Source: Diphasiastrum complanatum (taxonomy: Eukaryota > Streptophyta > Lycopodiopsida > Lycopodiales > Lycopodiaceae). From it: a DNA stretch of 64,000 nt. Below, piece after piece: positions 25,916 to 37,560 of this stretch. Position 1 is the first letter of the stretch, and every line of letters starts with the position of its first letter. The stretch covers positions 43,980,942-44,044,941 of the forward strand of contig CM055097.1 in assembly GCA_029204225.1 (NCBI GenBank). Reading direction: 5' to 3'. Below the pieces are notes generated by a model, which saw only the letters and a program-made list of their open reading frames with translations, made no database searches and was not told where the DNA came from. The translations under genes were made by a program, and so were the position numbers.

Positions 25916-26860
25916 CTTCATCCTTCTAGCTCTTGCCAATCTAGACTCTGCCTCAGGGTCCTATACGAAGGGTGGCTACGCACTTTCTCAGGTGTACCAA
26001 ACTCCACTGATCTCGGTTCAACTCTCTCAATTTACTCTCTATCTCTCACTGTCGCATGTAATCTATCCCAATATCTCCTCTTAGCAACATATCTATGTCT
26101 CATTCTTCTAACCCTGGCCGATCTTGACTCCTCTTCAGGGGTCCTATACGATGGATGGTTACGCACCTCTACGAACGTAACATACATAATAGATATCGAA
26201 TCTACTCCCTCAGATGATTCTCTACCTCTAACCGGCGTACAAACTATCTCTATATTGTCAATATTGGACATCGGATCTAATGGAATAGATGAAGTCGCAG
26301 CTGCATCTATAGAAACAAATCCTCGCACCTACTTCTAGGCCTCTTGTCGAAGAATCGACATGTGTGATGGACCCTGTTCCAAATGTACTCAACAAGACAT
26401 CCTCATGTAAACCCAATCTCCCTATTGACATACCAACATCTACCACAGTATGTGTGTCATCGGCAACTCTTTCAAATGTGGTGGAATCAAATCCATCCCT
26501 TCTAACAACATCATGCACCTACTCCAATTCATGAGGAAGGAGCCTCCTCTTTGTTCTTCTCATCCCCTCTAGTCTATTCTTCCTCTCCGATCTAGACTCG
26601 AACTCTGGCGTCCTACACATGGGATCTCTACAAACATGATCAGGGGTGACAATCTCTCCTGAATTTCCTACAAAACCAACATCACCAATGGGCACATGTT
26701 CGACACTATGCAAGTTTGAAATCAAACTTGCAGTTGAACATGTCGCATCCTCAACAACACGGATGATAGATGCAGATGATAATGCCCTTCGCACAATGTT
26801 GTGTTTTCTATTCAACCTCCTCCTCTTTGTGGACCGAAGCACAATACAAAATAGCAACAA
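25915..26860 (-). pseudogene. Helitron-like N-terminal repeat region, probable
   Basis: Minus-strand open pieces contain three variants of a basic repeat: CRTPEFESRSERKNRLEGMRR, YRTPEEESRSARVRRMRHRY and a broken YRTLRQSLDW. Between them are EVVRN-type spacers and KRRRLNRKHNIVRRALSS at the start. Basic Arg/Glu repeats of this kind occur at Helitron RepHel N-termini, but I see no Rep or helicase motif here, so the assignment is tentative. The last repeat runs directly into the copia pol tail at about 25915. Confidence 0.4.
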
Positions 26861-27480
26861 AAAATGATAGCATAATTGGGAGGCTCAAAGAATGTGTCTC
26901 ATGGACGGGAGCAACCCGTAATCTATGCTTGGATGATCTATTTATAGACTTCATCCGTGTATTAATTACACTGAATGTTTGTCACCTAATTAGAAAAGCT
27001 GTTATACTTGGAAGTATATGGCTTTTGTGACAACTATACATAGTATATACGGCAATAATTTAGCATCGTTGACGCTGACGAGGACGTCGCTGGAATGTTC
27101 TTCATTTATTTGAGACGACCTTCGGGATATTTCTCTCTCTTCGCATTTTTCGCAAAGAGGCCGAAGGTCCCCTAAAAAGACGATGTCTTAAAAATAGCTT
27201 AACGCATGAAAGTAGATGACCTTCGAGAATTTTCTCTCTCTTCGCATTTTTTGCAAAGAGCCAAAGGTGTGTTTAAAACAGTTAGGCTTTTGAACTATGA
27301 AAGTGTCGCATTTCGGAAAAATGCAAAAAAATTGAAGCTGTTGAAAGCACAATGTATTTCTACAGACTGTTGAAAAAGTAATGTATTTCTGCAGACTTGT
27401 TCTAAAAGCAAATTTTGTGGAAGTTGTTGAAGATGGCCAAGTCTTCAATGACTTCAAGTTATTAAACTTGACATCTAAAC
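26861..27480. other. Non-coding stretch with a tandem pair of TTCGCAAAGAG repeats
   Basis: No supported gene. Two related 54-bp copies lie at 27114-27168 and 27215-27268, sharing ACCTTCG...TTTCTCTCTCTTCGCATTTTT and CGCAAAGAG. Each copy also has complementary ACCTTCG and CGAAGGT ends. Confidence 0.65.
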
Positions 27481-29357
27481 TTTGAAACTATGACAGGATT
27501 GGTTACCCTTTCCCGGAGATCAGCCGGAAGCCCGTTGTAGACATTCTTCAAATAAACTGGCTGTCTAAGTTTGTGATTCCTGCAGGTATCAGATGAGCAG
27601 ACGGAGAACCAAAGTTGGTTTCACCTTACCCTAGATCAATGATCAATAAACATGTAGGAAGAATCATGAAATAGAAAATAGTCATTCACCAAAAAGGAAG
27701 CTGTGGGCTTAATTTCCAACAAACTTACCAGTATGGGGAAGGCTGCAAAATAGATCACGTTGTCGAGCTAGCCACTAGGGGTCAATCATATCCATATGAA
27801 GGTCATGACAAAAAGTAGGCCATACATGCAACCCTCTGAAGCAGGCTCAGAATTATAAACATGCCACCAAGTCTGAGCTCGACCATCTAGATGTAATATA
27901 GCCTACTGAACCTTCTGGGTTTCAGTCTTAGGATACTTTAGAAAATAGGTCGCTTATTTAGAGATCAATTCTTCAAAATGTTTCCATCAAACGAGCCAAA
28001 GTAGGTAGTAAGCTGGATTTGATCATTGTCGTGATATACCAATCTAGAATTGCTAGATTTGTGTAGTATTTATGTCGTTTCCCAAGGAGATAGCACTTAA
28101 AAGCTGTTTAATTGGTACAGTCCTGACTTATTGCGAATGAAATGGAGTCGTGTGTCAATCTAGTTGTGCAATTTTCTCAGCCAACATTTTAATGTTGTTG
28201 GTCATCTCGTCCGTATGTTGGAACAACTGCATCATACTATCTTGAATGTGTAGGTCATAAGCATGGAGTTTACCAACAATTTCCTTGGCACCCAAGGAAA
28301 ATTGATGGTACCACCTGTATAGGTTTTCTTTGCCATCCTCATCTGCATCCGTGGCTTCCTCATCAACCCCTTTGTCTTTGTCTTGCATCTGGGTGTTGGA
28401 GATGGTATTGTCATCATTCGAGGATGTGGAGCCCTTTGGTTCTAAGAAGACTCGTCTGTGCCTGGGACGACGGCAAAAGTGTCGAGCGCAATGGAAGGTA
28501 CAGGTATAATTTGCATAGCAACATCCGAAACAGAGTCCTTCTGGACTACTGTTGTGTCGACTTCCATAGTTGCAGTAGCTGTAGGCTGGTCTTGTGGAAC
28601 AGAGGTGCTCTATAGGAGGCTAGATAAATTGATCTTTGTGGTCATCAGCATCCTTCTTGCCAATACACCATGCTCTATTTCTATCAGGATGCTGAAATGG
28701 TCGCACAATCGTGAGAGGTGTGCTCCCACTGTAACAAACTTCTTGTGTTTTATCCAGCGTAGAAATGCTTTGTAGCATATTGGCTGGCCTGTCAGAGCAT
28801 CCACCAGGTATCCAAAATTTTGAGCTGAGATGGTAGCATCAGCATCAGTGATGAACAACACCTAGTTGGCATATTTGTAGAAGAACTTCATCTGCACATC
28901 CTTTACCATTGTAATTTTGTACCCTTTGCTTGGTATATAGCAGTTCGACAAAAAATATGTCGCTTTATCAATGGAGTCCTTGGACGTTGGATTGGCAACG
29001 CCATCGATAGACAGTCCAAGGGCTTCAGAGAACACAACTTCATTGATAGTGAATGAGTTGTTCCATAGAGTAACCTGAAAATCAGCGTCTATTACCGTAT
29101 GAATGGAGTGAACAAACACAATGCTGATCTCCTGTAAGACAATTGATAGGACCACTTTTAGATTACCCAACCTGCATCGATCCAGCAAGGATTGAATTGT
29201 TGCAAGTCGGATTGAAGTTCAGGTTTTCCGGTTGATAGCAGTGTTGGTGCTTGCATCCAAATCCATATTGCTCGTTAAATTTGCAAGATTGGTAGCAGAG
29301 TAATAGTGAGCACGAGAGCAAGTAAGTGAGCGATGGAGAGCAAGAGCAAGTGAGCAT
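27481..29357 (-). pseudogene. Extra ORF region downstream of gypsy pol (minus-strand element)
   Basis: Decayed open pieces on the minus strand: 29357-29163, 29188-28862 (MLDRCRLGNLKVVLSIVLQEISIVFVHS start), 28861-28610 and 28388-28155 (acidic start, then HIQDSMMQLFQHTDEMTNNIKMLAEKIAQLD-like heptads), with traces continuing to 27481. The position after the integrase tail matches the plus-strand gypsy element at 2311-5173, and both regions contain a coiled-coil-like part. Function unknown. No membrane segment is evident. Confidence 0.5.
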
Positions 29358-29363
29358 GAAAGA

Positions 29364-29788
29364 TTGAGAGCAAAAAGAAAGTCTAAAGTGTAAATAGAAA
29401 ATTACAATGTATAAACAATGACACAGTGGAGACGATGATTACGTGGCAACTTGATTTGACATCTGTCAAATTCATAAATAAAAAGCGGTATCTTACCAAT
29501 TTCTAAGATGACTAAGAGATAATCTTAATTAGATTAAGACCGTTAAAATTTAAATAATCACACCTACGCAGTCTTCCACATAGTCATAAATGTAAACATA
29601 AATATGAATGACCTATGGGAACACATGTACATTTATACATTTAATAAAAAAATTCACCAAATCCAAAAAGTAAATAATGAATAAAATAATAAATAAAAAT
29701 TAAAGAATAAATATAAAAAATGAAGAAAAAAAAATTGGGGTAGAATTTTTAAATGATACTCGAAAGATTCTTCCCTCGAAATCCTTCG
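29364..29788. other. AT-rich spacer between gypsy pol and extra region
   Basis: No supported gene. Very A-rich on the plus strand near 29640-29740. Confidence 0.6.
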
Positions 29789-32700
29789 TTAGAGATAATA
29801 TTTCTTCAGTCTCGAACCGTTAATATGCGTTGGTAATAATTCACCTTCCAATGACTGAAGTTGGACATAGTCATTTTCAAATACTTTAATGACCTTGTAC
29901 GGTCCCATCCACCTCATATGAAACTTTCTAAGAAATTTTTGATGTTGACTGTCATAAATCAAGACATAATCATCAGTCTTAAGATCAATAGTCTTGATAT
30001 GAGTATCATACTTTTCTTTTCGTTGTTCTTGTATTTTCTCTGTAGCATCCTTGGAATTGTTTTGAGATTCGGATAGTTCTTCAATAGTCAACAACCTTTC
30101 ATTAATACAGTCAGCTTTCATTCGTTGTGCTTGTATACGAAAAGTTGGAACCTCGATTACAATCGACAAAATTGAATGCATACCATATGTAAGAAAATAA
30201 GGAGTCTATTTCGTTGTAATCTTCTACGTGTTTCTATATGCCCAAAGTACTGAGGGTAACTTTTGATCCCAATCTGTAGCATGTGCAACAATGATCTTAT
30301 TCAGGATTTTGCATAGTATTCAGTCGGATCGTATCATTAAGAAAATGGATACCCCGATCACTGACTAACTCAAGGGACAATCATAACGTGTCATAATAGA
30401 TTTGAATAGAAAAAAAACAACAATTTTCGCATCGTTTCATTTTGTTGCTTCTGCTTCAACATTCTTCGTTGCATAATCCGTCGCAACCAAAATATATCGA
30501 CACTTAGTGTGTCGAGTTACTGGCTTTATTGGACCAACAAAGTCAATCCCCACCTTTCAAATGGTGCAAGTGGTATGATTGGTGTCAATGGCCAATTCAT
30601 AGATTTGGTTGGTTTTCTAGATCTCTGGCATGGATCACAAGATTTGGCAGTCATAATCCTTATTAACAGTAATCTTCAAAGCAAAATGTCCACCGGCATC
30701 TTCAGAATGTAAGGCTCGAATAACCTTTGGATTATCTTCAGCTTCAAGACACCTTCTTAATTGATGATCTGCACCAAGCTTGTACAAAACATTGTTAATA
30801 ATGGTATAAGGTGCAACTTTGTATTGAAAGACTATCTTCTTCTCCAAGTCATATCCTTCAGGTTATATATGATCGTTGAGATAAATAATTATATCAGAAT
30901 ATAAAGAGTCCGTAGAAGATATCTCGAATAAATTTTCATCTGGAAAATCGTCATTTAATGGTTCTTCAATCCTTCACGTACTAAGTCATGAAAGATAATC
31001 GACATTGGTATGATATTTTTTTTGACGAAGCTCAACTTGATAAGTGAACTCTTGTAGCAAAAAAACCCAACGAGCAATTTATCCAGATAAATCAGGTCTA
31101 TTAACAAGATACTTCAAAGCATAATGATCAACATGGCATATGAAAGCATATCCTAGCAAATAATGTCAAAATTTCTTAACAATAAAAATCATTCCAAGTG
31201 CTTCTCTTTATGTTGCCAAATAATTTTTCTCCGAGGAACTAAGCTAGTGACTAGCATAGTATATTGGATGATCTTTCTTTTGTTCATCCTTCTGGCTCAG
31301 ATAGACACCAATAGCAAATGTTGACACATCAACATAACTATGAAATAGTATCGTCCAGTTAGGTGGTCTCAAAATTGGAGCATTAATCAGCCTCTGTTTA
31401 TGTTCTTCGAATGCTTTCTGTTGTTCTGTCGTCCAAATATAAGCGACTTGCTTCTTGAGTAACTGTGTAAGGGCTACCGCAATATAGACATGATTTTGGA
31501 AAAATCTTCAATAATAACCATGTCCTAAGAAACCTCTTAGTTCTCGTAGATTAGTTGGTATCAACAAATTCTTTATCACTTCGACTTTATCTTTGTCGAC
31601 TTCAATTCCTCTGTTGGATATTTTATGTCCCAGAAGTATAACTTCTCTCATACCGAAAAAATATTTTTTTGGGGTGAAGTGACAAACAAGTGTCTCGACA
31701 CCTCAACAATGTAAGTTTTAGTTTCTGTATATGAGACTTCATATTACTATAAACACAGAAATCATCAATGAAAATTTCGAGAAACGCTCTTAAAAAAGCA
31801 GCAAAAATTAGCATCATAAATATCTGAAAAGTAGTTGGTGCATTACAAAGACCAAAGGGCATTTTATTGTAAGCATAAGTGTCCCAATCAGTAGTAAATG
31901 TGGTCTTCGGTCGATCTTCATTCCTTACTCCAACTTGATTATAGCCAGAGAAGCCATCATAGAAATTATAACGTTCTTGTCCAGCAACCTGGTCTAAAAT
32001 AGAATCCGTGAAGGGTAATGGGTGGTGATCTTTCTTAGTAGCAACATTCAGCTTCCTGAAATCCTGGCAAATGCCAATCTTGCCAGTCTTCCTCTTTGGA
32101 ACTACAACAATGGGAGACACCCATTCACTACTTAAGACAAGATAGATAATACTTGCCTTAAGGTGCTTTTTGAGTTCATCTTTTACCATAAGAGAGTACT
32201 TTGGATTGAGATGATATTGTCTCAGGAACAACATCTTCTTTAAGATCAGTGCAATGCTCATCAAATTCAGCAAAACTTCCTTTCAAGTCTTCGAACGACC
32301 ATGCAAATACATCTTGGTACTCTTTCAATAGCTCAGTAAATTCTGCTAATTCTATCTCTCCAAGAGATTTAGAAACATGCACAAATTTTCTAGGTGCAAG
32401 TTCAATTAGCTTAGTAGAATCTGGTAAAATAATATCTTCCGTCATACTGGCCTTGGTATGGCCATGAATTTTGCGCATGACTATCTCCATAGATTTATTC
32501 TTGTCATCAGCCTGGTCCTTATTTTCGAATTCTTGTTCAGATTTGTCCGATTCATCATCAGTATCTTCATCTTGATCAGAATCTTTAGAATTCGTGTCTG
32601 CAGCTTTTGATTCATTCAAAGATATTACAGACATAGAAGAATTCTTCTTCGTCATCCGATGAATCATTATTCTCATAGCATTCAAAATAATTAAGTTTGA

Positions 32701-33300
32701 CATCTGATGCATTAGAGAAAATATTAAGGTCGTAATAAGAATCTTTAGAGGTAAAACTAGTGTCGGACGTAGGAGTTTTGCCTTCATATTTGTCACAGCT
32801 CCAGGTGATAATCTGTTCTTCTGGCTTTCCATGATTAGTTGTCTTGTCAATTTGAAATCTCAATTCTCAAGACTTCCAATGTACACTTGCATTAGACTGA
32901 TAAAGCCAAGGTCGTCCAATCAAAACAGAGTAAGATGGCAAACCAAGTGGTTTGGTAACAATAAAATTATTGTAAAAGACTTGGCTTGAATGTATACAGT
33001 CACGTCCTTCAATTCACCAATAGGTTTTCTTTGTGTCGAATCAGCCAACTTGATATTTCTTTGAGTTGGTTGAAAATTAGTCAAATCCAAAGCATGAATA
33101 GTGCCTTCAGTTATTATATTGACACTCAAACCTGAGTCAATCGACACCTTTTTTATTAAGCATCCAGCAATTGTAACATCAATTTCTGGTGCACCAAGGT
33201 CTTTTAAATCAATAGATAATACTCCAACATTATGTAGAGAAATTGTCTTAGAGACAGAGAGACCTTTTAATTGTTTACGATAATAATTGTTATCTGCCAA
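29789..33300 (-). pseudogene. Ty3/gypsy pol remnant (protease, RT, RNase H, integrase)
   Basis: Minus strand. Protease has VSIDSGLSVNIITEGT (33150 region, DSG active site). A linker contains the acidic run SDQDEDTDDESDKSEQEF and the pre-RT block LKEYQDVFAWSFEDLKG (near 32310). RT spans 32273-31623 with SSEWVSPIVVVPKR, YDGFSGYNQ, FGLCNAPTTFQ and FIDDF as the catalytic motif. RNase H remnants lie at 31600-31000. Integrase has a zinc-binding H..H region (HSEDAGGHF, near 30690), and the tail at 30181-29789 includes KFHMRWMGPYKV and ends SRLKKYYL. The pre-RT block and primer-binding site suggest the Tat/Athila side of plant gypsy elements. Frame breaks and stops are frequent. Confidence 0.88.
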
Positions 33301-34669
33301 TAATTACTCAAAAGTTATATTGGGACAAAGTGAACCAATATCAGTTACGATATCGTAGTCTTTCATCTTTTCTTTCGAGATAGGTTTATCAATAATGGCC
33401 TTTGAAAGTTTTGTCTTCGTGATTTCCATGTCCCCTTTCTAAAGGTAACTTTCTTCTCTGTAGCGGCTGTCTGTAATTTAGAATTGATGATTTTTTTTGC
33501 TTTCGCAGACTTAGAATTTGCTTCGAACAGGAACACAGATCATGTTACACAGTAACACAGACAAAAAACACTCTCCACACCAAGCTGACGTAGCAACTGT
33601 ATTTTTCAAAATAAAAATATACTATACATATAGTTCTTCGCTTAGACAACCCATGCATCAATCAAACAATGTGATTGGATCTAGATTTTCAATCAGAATC
33701 TATCTCATTTTAGATCTGCAAAATTCCTTTCATTTGTCAATAATTAGATTTTTGAGTTTTGAAAAATGATCTATGATCAGACGATCAACACTTCTCAGAA
33801 TGATGAATTATCAGTATAAGAATTAAATTGCAACAGAATTGACCAAAGTTTTGACAAAGGCTTGATCTGGAAAATCAGAACCTAAAAATAGTACTGACGA
33901 ATATTTTCTGGACAAAGGTTGATTCAGCGAAGGTTCATCAGTACTATATTGGATAAAAAATCTCTAATTAGATTTTTTTTTTACAAATTTAGTGAAAATA
34001 ACCTTCACCAAATTCTCAGATAGTGAATCTGACTCAGATCAAGCTAGGGTGGAACTGGCGAAGGTTTCTAATACACAAAAATATGATTTTTGTAGTTAGG
34101 TGAGGGTAAAAATGGAGATTTTCATTGATCATAACACAATAATTGTTCGCCGAACTCAAAAATGGTAACTTAATATAAATAGAATTTTCAGAAGTTTTAA
34201 CAAAGATTTCAACGAAGGTTACAAATGTAATACTGCTATTTTTGCAAAAAAGAGATTTTTTTGATAAAAAAAAATGAACAATATGACATGTGGCCTATGT
34301 TTATAGTTCGTCAAAACTCACTGATGAGCCGAAATGGTAAGTCAGACTGACACAGAATCTGGCGAAGGTTCTTTATGGAAACTAGAAATTTTGTAAAAAG
34401 GTGTTAAGGTCTCACAAAATTTTACCCATTTCTAGATGAACAGTCACTTTGACCATCTATTTTTGAAATTATTGTTCGTCGACCTGGCAGTAGATAGATC
34501 TGAATCACACCTATGCACAATGAATCGGACGAATGTTCTTTTTTGTATTTTTTTAAGTTTTGGTTATTTTTTGGTGTTTTTTGTTCTAACACTATTCATG
34601 GAAAGACAAGATGCCTAATGCAAGCTAACCATCCAAAAAACATGCTACAAACTGAAAAATTGGCATAGC
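33301..34669. other. Leader/gag position of the minus-strand gypsy element, no intact gene
   Basis: Between the PBS and protease I see no gag reading frame. The stretch has many CGAAGGTT-type words and ACATGTGGCCTATG shared with 1640-2060, so it looks like untranslated leader with gag deleted. Confidence 0.5.
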
Positions 34670-34687
34670 TCCCCGACAACGACACCA
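34670..34687 (-). other. Gypsy primer-binding site
   Basis: Minus strand TGGTGTCGTTGTCGGGGA. It closely resembles the TGGCGCCGTTGCCGGGG site typical of plant Tat/Athila gypsy elements, with C-to-T changes. It lies just inside the LTR end. Confidence 0.82.
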
Positions 34688-34691
34688 AAAT

Positions 34692-35207
34692 TGTAGTGTG
34701 TTTCTTTTCTAGCCTATCCTCAACCCAAGATCCAAGCAATCTAGCATCAAGGAGATGAAGTAGTTTTCACGTGTAGGTTCATTCCCATGAGAGCGATAGC
34801 ATATCTCAGATTTCAGCATGAATGGAAGATTCACATCTAACTCTAACATCCATTAACCCTAACCATTTAACACTACAATAATCCCTGGCCTCAAAATCCT
34901 ATTGGTCCATTTCTACCTCCCTAACTATTCAAACTTAAAAAAGAGCGGAAACTCATTCAAAAATGGAGAGAACCAATTTGAATTTGAATTTGAACCAATT
35001 TTGGTGAGAGACCCAGCTTTATTCACTAACTTGACATTTAGGCCTGCGACATTAAAAGTCCTGCAAAAAGGCCTAAAGTCCTTTTATTGACTTTCTAATT
35101 ATCAAATAACTATGTGATCATCGGGTTAGACTTCCACACGCAGGGTGCCAAATCTCTTTCACTTATTAACTAGGGTTAGGGTTGCCTCGGGATCCACAAA
35201 CCCTCCA
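34692..35207 (-). mobile_element. Gypsy 5' LTR (516 bp)
   Basis: Minus strand TGGAGGGTTTGTGG...CACACTACA. It matches 5227-5969 but lacks about 230 bp including that copy's TATA-like segment. The PBS follows within a few bases, proving it is a 5' LTR. Confidence 0.82.
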
Positions 35208-36115
35208 ATAGCTTGGTTTATAGGAAGCAAAACACTTTACCTAGGTTACAAGGTTATGTTGATGCTGATTGGGCTGACAATATAGATGATAGAAAATCAA
35301 CTACTGGGTATGCTTTCAACTTTGGAAATGGCTATTTTTCATAGTCTAGTAGAAGTAGGACACCGTTTCTCTTTCATTGATAGAAGTTGAGTATAAAACA
35401 CTAAGCTCTATATGCTTTCAACTTTGGAAATGGCTGTTTTTCATAGTCTAGTAAGAAGTAGGACACCATTTCTCTTTCATTGACAGAAGCTGAGTATAAA
35501 GCACTAAGTTCTACTACTCAAGAAGTTGTTTGGCTGTGAAGATTGTTGAGTGAGATTGGTATAAAGCAAACACACCCTACTATTATCTTCGGTGATAGCC
35601 AAAGTTGGATATAGCTGGCCAAAAATCCAATCTTTCACGCAAAAACTAAACACATTGTAATAAAATATCATTTTGTGCTTGAAAAGTTACAAAATGAAAT
35701 ATTAGTGTTACACATTGCTCTACGATGTTGCAACTTAATGATATATTTACAAAAGCCTTATGCAAAGACAAGTTTGAGACTTTAAGAACTAAGCTTGGCA
35801 TAGAAATAGTTATGTAAAAAGTTTTTCTTTGTCAATACTGAAGTGTAATACTATCATGGAGGTATGTTCCATGAATAGCATAGCTCTCTCAGTCAGTTTA
35901 TAACTAATCTTGGTGTAACACATTGGAAGGCTCTTATCATAGTCATGAAATATCTTTGAGCTACTATGGACTTTTGCATTTGTTATGGAGTAGTCGGCAA
36001 CGACAAACTCAATTTACTCAGTGGTTACACAGATGCAAGTTGGGCAGGAGATAAAGACACTCGTAAATCCACTTTCGAATTTACATTCTTTCTCAACAAT
36101 GGTCCAATTTCCTAG
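35208..36115 (+). pseudogene. Two copia RNase H fragments
   Basis: First (35243-35820): GYVDADWADNIDDRKSTTGYAF, LSLTEAEYKALSSTTQEVVW, AKTKHIVIKYHFV. Second (35930-36115): LSGYTDASWAGDKDTRKSTF. Both are typical copia RNase H. A 102-bp segment of the first (35309-35410) is repeated at 35411-35513. Stops and frameshifts are present. Confidence 0.82.
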
Positions 36116-37085
36116 AATAGTTGCAAGAACATGGTTGAGTAGATTGAACGTTGTGTAGTTCAAATTGATGTTCTCCTTGTCTGAAGCTCATCAATCCTTG
36201 ATCGAAGTTGATTGTTACATTTCCCAAGGTCTTAAGCCATTCCATCCCTAGTATAACATCAATTGGACCCAACTCCACAATATGGAAACTCGTTTTAAGA
36301 GTATAATCCTCCATTTGTAATTTCACCACTGGGGTGATGTTATTACAAGGAATGGTTACTCCATTGGCAATCTGGACTCTCATCTTATCACAACGATCCA
36401 AAGATGCTAATCCACAGCTTCGTAATGACCTACTATTAAAAAAGTTATGCGTACTACCACTATCTATTAAGCAAAATATTGTCCTTCCATTAATTAACGC
36501 TTGCACACGGAAGGTTTTGTTAGAATGGGATCCATTGAAAGCATTTAAAGATATGTTCAATAGTTCAACTTTTTTATTCCTCCTAATGGATCTTTCCTGC
36601 TATCCGTGGTCTGATTGATGGTTTGGTGATTCCTCATCAGATGAGGTGTCTTCCTTTCCTTCATCACTTTGTTGCGGCTGAGTGTCAATGACATTCTCTG
36701 AAAAAGTGCTAGTATCATCTTCGTTATCTTCAGCAATCAAGGAAATCCCTGCAAAGTTAGCTTTGTCATACTTATGCCCTGGTTTCCATTTTTGCTTACA
36801 AGTGAAACATAAGCCTTGCTGCTGCAGTCGATCTATCTCCGCTTTTGATCTAACAATCTTCACCTCTGGCTTGGCCTCCATGTTGCTCACTTGTTTCTTA
36901 CCACTATTCCTCCTATTAGCTTCTTTAATTGTCGAGTACTGGAGGATTGTGTTCCTTTCCTTATCATGTCGACGGAAATCATAATTTCGCTCAGCTTCTC
37001 TTCCGTTAACTTCATATTTGGGTGCTCCTGATTTAGTCGACCACCTACCAGCATATTTAGGCTCAAATTTAAGATCCACCCGCAT
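36110..37085 (-). pseudogene. Ty3/gypsy gag C-terminus and protease fragment
   Basis: Minus strand. Basic gag tail, zinc-knuckle-like CFTCKQKWKPGHKYD (final Cys replaced by Tyr), acidic stretch, one stop near 36618. Then protease with LINGRTIFCLIDSGSTHNF (DSG) and VILGMEWLKTLG. This differs from the neighbouring gypsy family in motif detail, and the rest of pol is absent. Confidence 0.85.
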
Positions 37086-37560
37086 AGCCTGATCGAGATG
37101 CTACATTAGCTCCAATATCCGGCTGCAGTCCTTGTATATACCTTCATAAGTGATCTGCATCAGACATTGTGGGTAGTTTAAGAGTTAGACTCCAAAAATC
37201 GAAGTTATACTCTTGTATTAAACTCTTTTGACGTATCCTTGTCCATCTGTCTCTTGCCTAGTTATAGACAATGCTCTTACTTAACTAAACATAACTATCT
37301 TGAAGGATAGTTAACCCTTGTTAAGCATTATTTAGCCTACATTGGGCCCTTAGTGGCCTATTATCCTTATTAATTACTTTTAAGGGCCTAAAGAGGGAAC
37401 CGCCTTGTTCTTAAGGTTAATAGCTCCTTTTGGGCCTACAAAGATTACAATGGATATTCTGATGCATTGATAAGCATGGATGTACTAAATGTACATGACA
37501 GTAACCTCCGAGTTGATAGATGTAGATATCTTCTTGTATATATCCATTCATAAAAGGTTC
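37086..37560. other. Non-coding stretch between gypsy and copia fragments
   Basis: No supported gene. Probably LTR or leader remnants, with no paired ends found. Confidence 0.5.
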
